NCBI GenBank assembly: GCA_911728435.2
Contig: OU452210.1
Span: 4,836,001-4,900,000 of the forward strand
Direction of reading: 5' to 3'
Length of the DNA: 64,000 bases
DNA from: Apoderus coryli
Taxonomy: Eukaryota > Arthropoda > Insecta > Coleoptera > Attelabidae
Part shown: positions 59,160 to 64,000 of the stretch, piece after piece
Layout of the letters: each line of letters starts with the position of its first letter
Position numbering within the stretch: the stretch's first letter is position 1
Made by a program: the position numbers and the translations under genes
Notes under the pieces: generated by a model
Databases searched by the model: none
Told to the model about the DNA's origin: nothing
Seen by the model: the letters and a program-made list of their open reading frames with translations, nothing else

Positions 59160-61408
59160 ATAAGTAGTTTTAAAAAAATGTCTGTCTGTCTGTCTGTATC
59201 CACGAAAACGCAAAAACCGCTTAACAGATTTTAACCAAATTTGGTACAAAAATACTATTGGCCATGGCAAGGAGCTGATTAGATTTTGGGAAACATTGAG
59301 CGTAGGCAAAGGGTTTAAAAGAGGGTTCAAAAATTAAAAAAATTCATAGTTCTTAAACTTATCCGAAATACTGCATAATTTTTTACGCATTTAATTGAAT
59401 ATAACCTAAAATATTGAACATAAAATATTAGACCACATTGGCGTTCGAAAATAGTGTAAAATGGGGTAAAAAAGATTAAAAAAAACGTATTTCTTAAAAA
59501 TAGCAGAAATATTAACTAGTTATTGATAGTTTTGATAGAATATAACCTATAAAATGTGTCATGAATAACTTACTTTCATAGGCGTTCGTAAATAGTGGAA
59601 AAGGGGTCAAAACATAAAAAATATATATTTCCTAAACTTATTCGAAATATGGAATAATTTTTCATAGTTGTGATACAATATAAGCTAAAAAATATTCCAT
59701 AAAAGAATTGGTTCACACAGGCGTTCTAAAATAGTTTAAAAAAAGGGTCAAAAACGAAAAAAAAAACGTTTCCCAAATATACCAGAAAAATTGGCTAATT
59801 ATATATAGCTTTGATATAAGATAACCTAAAAAATGCAGCATAAAATTTTTATTCACATAGGCGTTCGTAAATAGTAGAAAAAGGGGTAAAATAAAAAAAA
59901 ATTAAAATGTAAAAAATTTTATATTTAACTAGATGAATTGGTGTTAAAAATACACGACAAAAATTAATGTACCATAGGCGTCCGTAAAAATTCTATAAAA
60001 GGGTCAGAAAAAATTTGTATCCGTGATAACTCAAAAACCACTTAACGGATTTTAACCACATTTGGTACGAAAATACTACAGGATAATTATAGGTGGTGAT
60101 TAACATTGAGCGTAGGCAACGGGTTTAAAAGAGGTTTCAAAAATTTAAAAAATCATAGTTCTTAAACTTATCCGAAATATTGAATAACCTAAAAAATGTT
60201 ACATAAAAGAATTAGTTCACACAGGCGTTCGAAAATAGTGTTAAAAAAGGGTCAAAAACGAAAAAAAAATGTTTCCCAAATATACCAGAAAAATTGGCTA
60301 ATTATATATAGCTTTGATATAAGATAACCTAAAAAATGCAGCATAAAATTTGTATTTACATAGGCGTTCGTAAATAGTAGAAAAAGGGGTAAAATAAAAA
60401 AAATTAAAATGTAAAAATTTTTATATTTAACTAGTTGAGTTGGTGTTAAAAATACACGACAAAAATTAATGTTCCATAGGCGTCCGTGAAAATTCTATAA
60501 AAGGGTCAGAAAAAATTTGTATCCGTGATAACTCAAAAACCACTTAACGGATTTTAACCACATTTGGTACGAAAATACTACAGGCTATTTATAGGTGGTG
60601 ATTAACATTGAGCGTAGGCAAGGGGTTTAAAAGAGGGTTCAAAAATTTAAAAAAATTATAGTTCTTAAACTTACCTGAAATATTGAATAATTTTTTATAG
60701 GTGTGATAGAATATAACCTAAAAAATGTTACATAAAAGAATTAGTTCACACAGGCGTTCGAAAATAGTCTTAAAAAAAGAGTCAAAAACGAAAAAAAAAT
60801 GTTTCCCAAATATACCAGAAAAATTGGCTAATTATATATAGCTTTCATATAAGATAACCTAAAAAATGCAGCATAAAATTTTTATTTACATAGGCGTTCG
60901 TAAATAGTAAAAAAAAGGGGTAAAATGAAAAAAAAATTAAAATGTAAAAAATTTTATATTTAACTAGTTGAATTGGTGTTAAAAATACACGACAAAAATT
61001 AATGTTCCATAGGCGTCCGGAGAAAATTCTATAAAAGGGTCAGGAAAAAATTGTATCCGTGATAACTCAAAAACCACTTAACGGATAACCTACAACATGC
61101 AGCATATCAATTTTGTTTACATAGGCGTTCGTAAATAGTAGAAAAGGGGGCAAAATAAATTTTATAATAAAACTAAAAAAAAATCAATTATTTTGCGTAC
61201 AAGAATTTGGCCTAGATCTGAAATATAAAATATCTGCGTATAAATAGTGCCTCCAAAGAGAAGAAAAAGGCACAAAACCCGATAAAAAAAAAAAAGAGCT
61301 GATGTCTAAAACAAAACAAAAATTTAGATAAATGACAAAAAGGTCATAAAATTATTACTTTTACACTTAAATATGGAGAGCTATTCGTGCCTCGAGGGCA
61401 ACAGCTAG
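59160..61408 (+). mobile_element. Non-autonomous Helitron-like element with internal tandem units
   Basis: The 3' end is typical of insect Helitrons: a small hairpin TGCC-TCGAG-GGCA, then ACAG and CTAG at 61405-61408, followed by T. Near the left end a TGTC microsatellite precedes CGCTTAACAGATTTTAACC, a motif family common at the 5' side of insect Helitrons. Inside, units of about 500 bases repeat: the block CTTAACGGAT starts near 60041, 60542 and 61076, with a diverged first copy near 59219. Each unit contains several CATAGGCGTTCGTAAATAGT-type sub-repeats. There is no Rep/helicase ORF. The exact 5' end is uncertain. Confidence 0.65.
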
Positions 61409-64000
61409 TTTTAATTTGTTCACTACTTTTTTAGATTTTAAAACTTAAATTAAATATGTAGGTAACTAAATAGAAAGACTAATTTGTATTCAAAATGTCA
61501 AAAATCAAAACTTAAAGCTTCCCGAAAAGTAAATAAAAATAATATTAGCATTTAGCACAGCACGAGAAATTTGCGTCTGTGTGATAGAGATAGATATAAT
61601 CAAAATAATAATCGACATAATATAGGTACAAAACACTCGCCAAGCGTTGTCATATAACCTTATTTTACATTAAATCTCTGCTGCATTTTTATGAAGCGTG
61701 CTTCTTATAGTGTTTTTTTAATGGCAAGATTTGTATGCTATGCTTAGTACAATTAAACGCTGGCAACTATGTTTACGAAGAGCGATAGGTGGTTGTATAG
61801 TCGGAATATGCCAGATGGCAGTGTTGCCCATTGTTGCTGAATTATAGATGAAAATGCTTTGAGGCACGCTTCATCTGCATAAGAACGTGTATGATAAATA
61901 AATAGTCTATTGGTGTGTCAGAGAACACAAGCACTGGCAAGGGTGTCAAATGCCGTACACAGGGAAGAGAGAGACCGAAATAAATAATGTTTTACTATTA
62001 TTACACGAATCAAAAAAGAGGGAAATACCTATAGGTATGTAAATTAAGTATGTTAAATAGGTGTATATGATAAAGCCTGCTTCAGATGAAGACGAAATTC
62101 AAAATTACAGTTTAATGGTAAAGCAGGTTGAAAATTAAGTATACATTAATTTATAGTTTAAGAGTTATATGGAGAAAAATAATTACACAATAAAATAAAG
62201 TTAAATACTTAAATATTATTAATTTTACTGATTATTTAGGTGAAGCGTTGCTTCATTTTAACGAATATATATATTATCTTAAGAATAAGAATTCATATTT
62301 TCAGTTTGTGGATAAAACAAATATGTAGATTTTTTATACCAATGAGAATATAGTTCTAGAAATATGTCTTATTTTCTTCATGTTAGCCTCAAAGACCAAA
62401 ACGCTCAATGAGCGAAAAAATAGCTCACGACGCGTTCTAGCTTCTTTAAAACATATCTAGCGCGACAAAACCACAATGCGTTATGGAAAACACGTATATA
62501 TTTTTATTCCACAAATGGCCATCATTCCTTTTAAATATGGATTGCTTCGCCAGAAATATTGGGTAGATATCGTTATTAAAACATTGGGTGTTCTAACACG
62601 ACCTTGGTTTATACAAAAATTTGCTCCATTTGGGTGTTCTTCTACTTGTTCCAATAGTTCAATTATTGTTATAGGAAAATTATATCTTTTTGCATTTAAT
62701 TTTTGAGAATAATTATTTTGTGAAAGTTGTTTGAAAATTCGTTTTGATAACAAATCTACAAATTGTATATATATGATAAAGATATTATTATTTGCTATTC
62801 ACAAATTCCATATTTGGAAATTATCATTATACATATCTGCATATTAACACCAAAGATTAATACAACATTGCTACCACTATGCGTGATTTCATTCTCATAC
62901 AGACAAATGAAAGAGAAAGATCCAATTATTGGAAGACATATCTCAAATAGCGCATAACGTATCTAATTTGTTCACATCAATACGAAGATAATTTTATAAA
63001 ATTTTAAAGCTCTGTGACTATCATAATTGATCCCCCCTATCTGCAAGAGTTTGTATAGGATTTACCGCTAACTATACACTGTTGGTAATACAAAATACAT
63101 TTACCGAAGTCAGTACCCAATGTGAACCATTTAGTGAAAGTACCTACCTGTGTTAATATTAGTTGTTTTATTACAATCGGTTATACTGTGTAAATGTTGG
63201 TGCCATATCATTAAAAACTATTCGTTTATTTATTATTGAGGAACTTCGGCTAGTAGTTTGAGAACAGAAACGGAAGAAACCAGACAATTTTATGAAACCT
63301 GCTAAATGTAAGAAAATATTTATCAATATTCTTCATCACACTTTCCTTGTATTAACAATAGACTTTGTTTATGTTTTGAAATTCATCGCATGTTTTGATT
63401 TAGTGAAAAAATTTCTCTTTTTAACATTAATGTACTAATTTGGCAAATTTATTTTTCATCTCAACGTTTTATATCATTTTGTATTGTTTTAATGACAAAA
63501 TATTTATTTACAAAAATAATATTAAGGTCGGCACACAATTATTTTTTAAAATATCGCAAGATTTAACTTACCAGTGTATCAGTGGTTATTTTAGAGCGGA
63601 TTGGCATGAGAGAAAACATAAGTCCCTATAAAATTAATAAAATCAATAATTCAAATACATCATCAGAGTTGTGATTAGCCGAGTGCAAAAGAGATAATTA
63701 TACATATCAAATTCTTGTTTATTATTAGATAGGTAGGTACGACAGATATTAATGATAGTATATGAAATAATAAATTATAAACTCTTTACATTCCTTATTT
63801 TTATTATTTACACCCTTACCTTGCCATACCTATTATATGCAACTAATTATGTCTTTAACTATACACTCTGTCCAAGATAAGAATGGGATAGCATTGGAAT
63901 CTTGGATATGGTAGCATCTACAATGTCGGTTAAATTAGAGAAAAGTTGTACACTTTAAACATCTTTTAAATGGTGTTTTCAAAAGTAAAGTAACTTAGCC
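61409..64000. other. Gene-poor right end of window
   Basis: AT-rich DNA with no gene I can support. A GAAGCGTGCTTC-type block near 61694 recurs inverted near 61862 and again near 62243, suggesting another small repeat. Two overlapping ORFs at 62476-62753 on opposite strands have ambiguous composition; the minus-strand one is 90 codons without recognisable domains. Confidence 0.4.

Noticed and set aside
62481..62753. 90-codon minus-strand ORF
   Set aside because: No recognised domain and an equally long ORF lies on the opposite strand; not enough to call a gene.

Overview
This is an AT-rich animal nuclear contig, almost certainly from an insect. The genes have many GT-AG introns, and the introns and intergenic DNA are full of typical arthropod transposon remnants (mariner, Tigger/pogo, PIF/Harbinger, Tc1-like, Helitron, LINE, many fold-back MITEs). 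I cannot fix the order from the sequence alone.

Four protein genes are supported. (1) SCAMP, minus strand, 16087-9437, 7 exons, 341 aa. (2) SCOC/UNC-69-type short coiled-coil protein, plus strand, 16699-17165, 2 exons, 137 aa, divergent from SCAMP across a 611-bp shared upstream region. (3) The giant HECT ubiquitin ligase HUWE1, minus strand, 53509-19508. I resolved it into 29 coding exons whose phases all close and sum to exactly 4157 codons, from the N-terminal armadillo-like region through UBA, UIM, WWE, an acidic tract and ubiquitin-binding repeats to a complete HECT domain. (4) A small THAP-domain protein, plus strand, 57368-57959.

Layout. 1-9436: gene-free. It holds a fold-back MITE (405-1052) and a 1.43-kb segment duplicated at about 99% identity (2842-4270 and 7650-9079) around a 3.2-kb satellite of about 34 copies of a 92-bp monomer. 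9437-17165: the SCAMP/SCOC pair, with a deleted Harbinger inside a SCAMP intron. 17166-19507: a decayed LINE reverse-transcriptase fragment and the HUWE1 3' flank. 19508-53509: HUWE1, whose introns carry a Tigger relic, a Tc1-like transposase relic, a deleted mariner, several MITEs, a 1.86-kb fold-back element and two hammerhead-ribozyme-like motifs in the sense orientation. 53510-57367: HUWE1 upstream DNA with another MITE, a well-formed type I hammerhead-like motif (56119-56193) and a nested palindrome just upstream of the THAP gene. 57960-64000: gene-poor, with a Helitron-like element carrying about 500-bp tandem units (about 59160-61408).

The most noteworthy signals are the three hammerhead-like motifs, read from primary sequence and hand-folded. 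They have CUGANGA and GAAA cores, closed stem II, a reduced stem III and complementary stem I arms, a form known from Penelope-like retroelements. Next come the satellite with its higher-order structure and flanking duplication, and the long fold-back elements. All identifications are by eye; no database search was possible.
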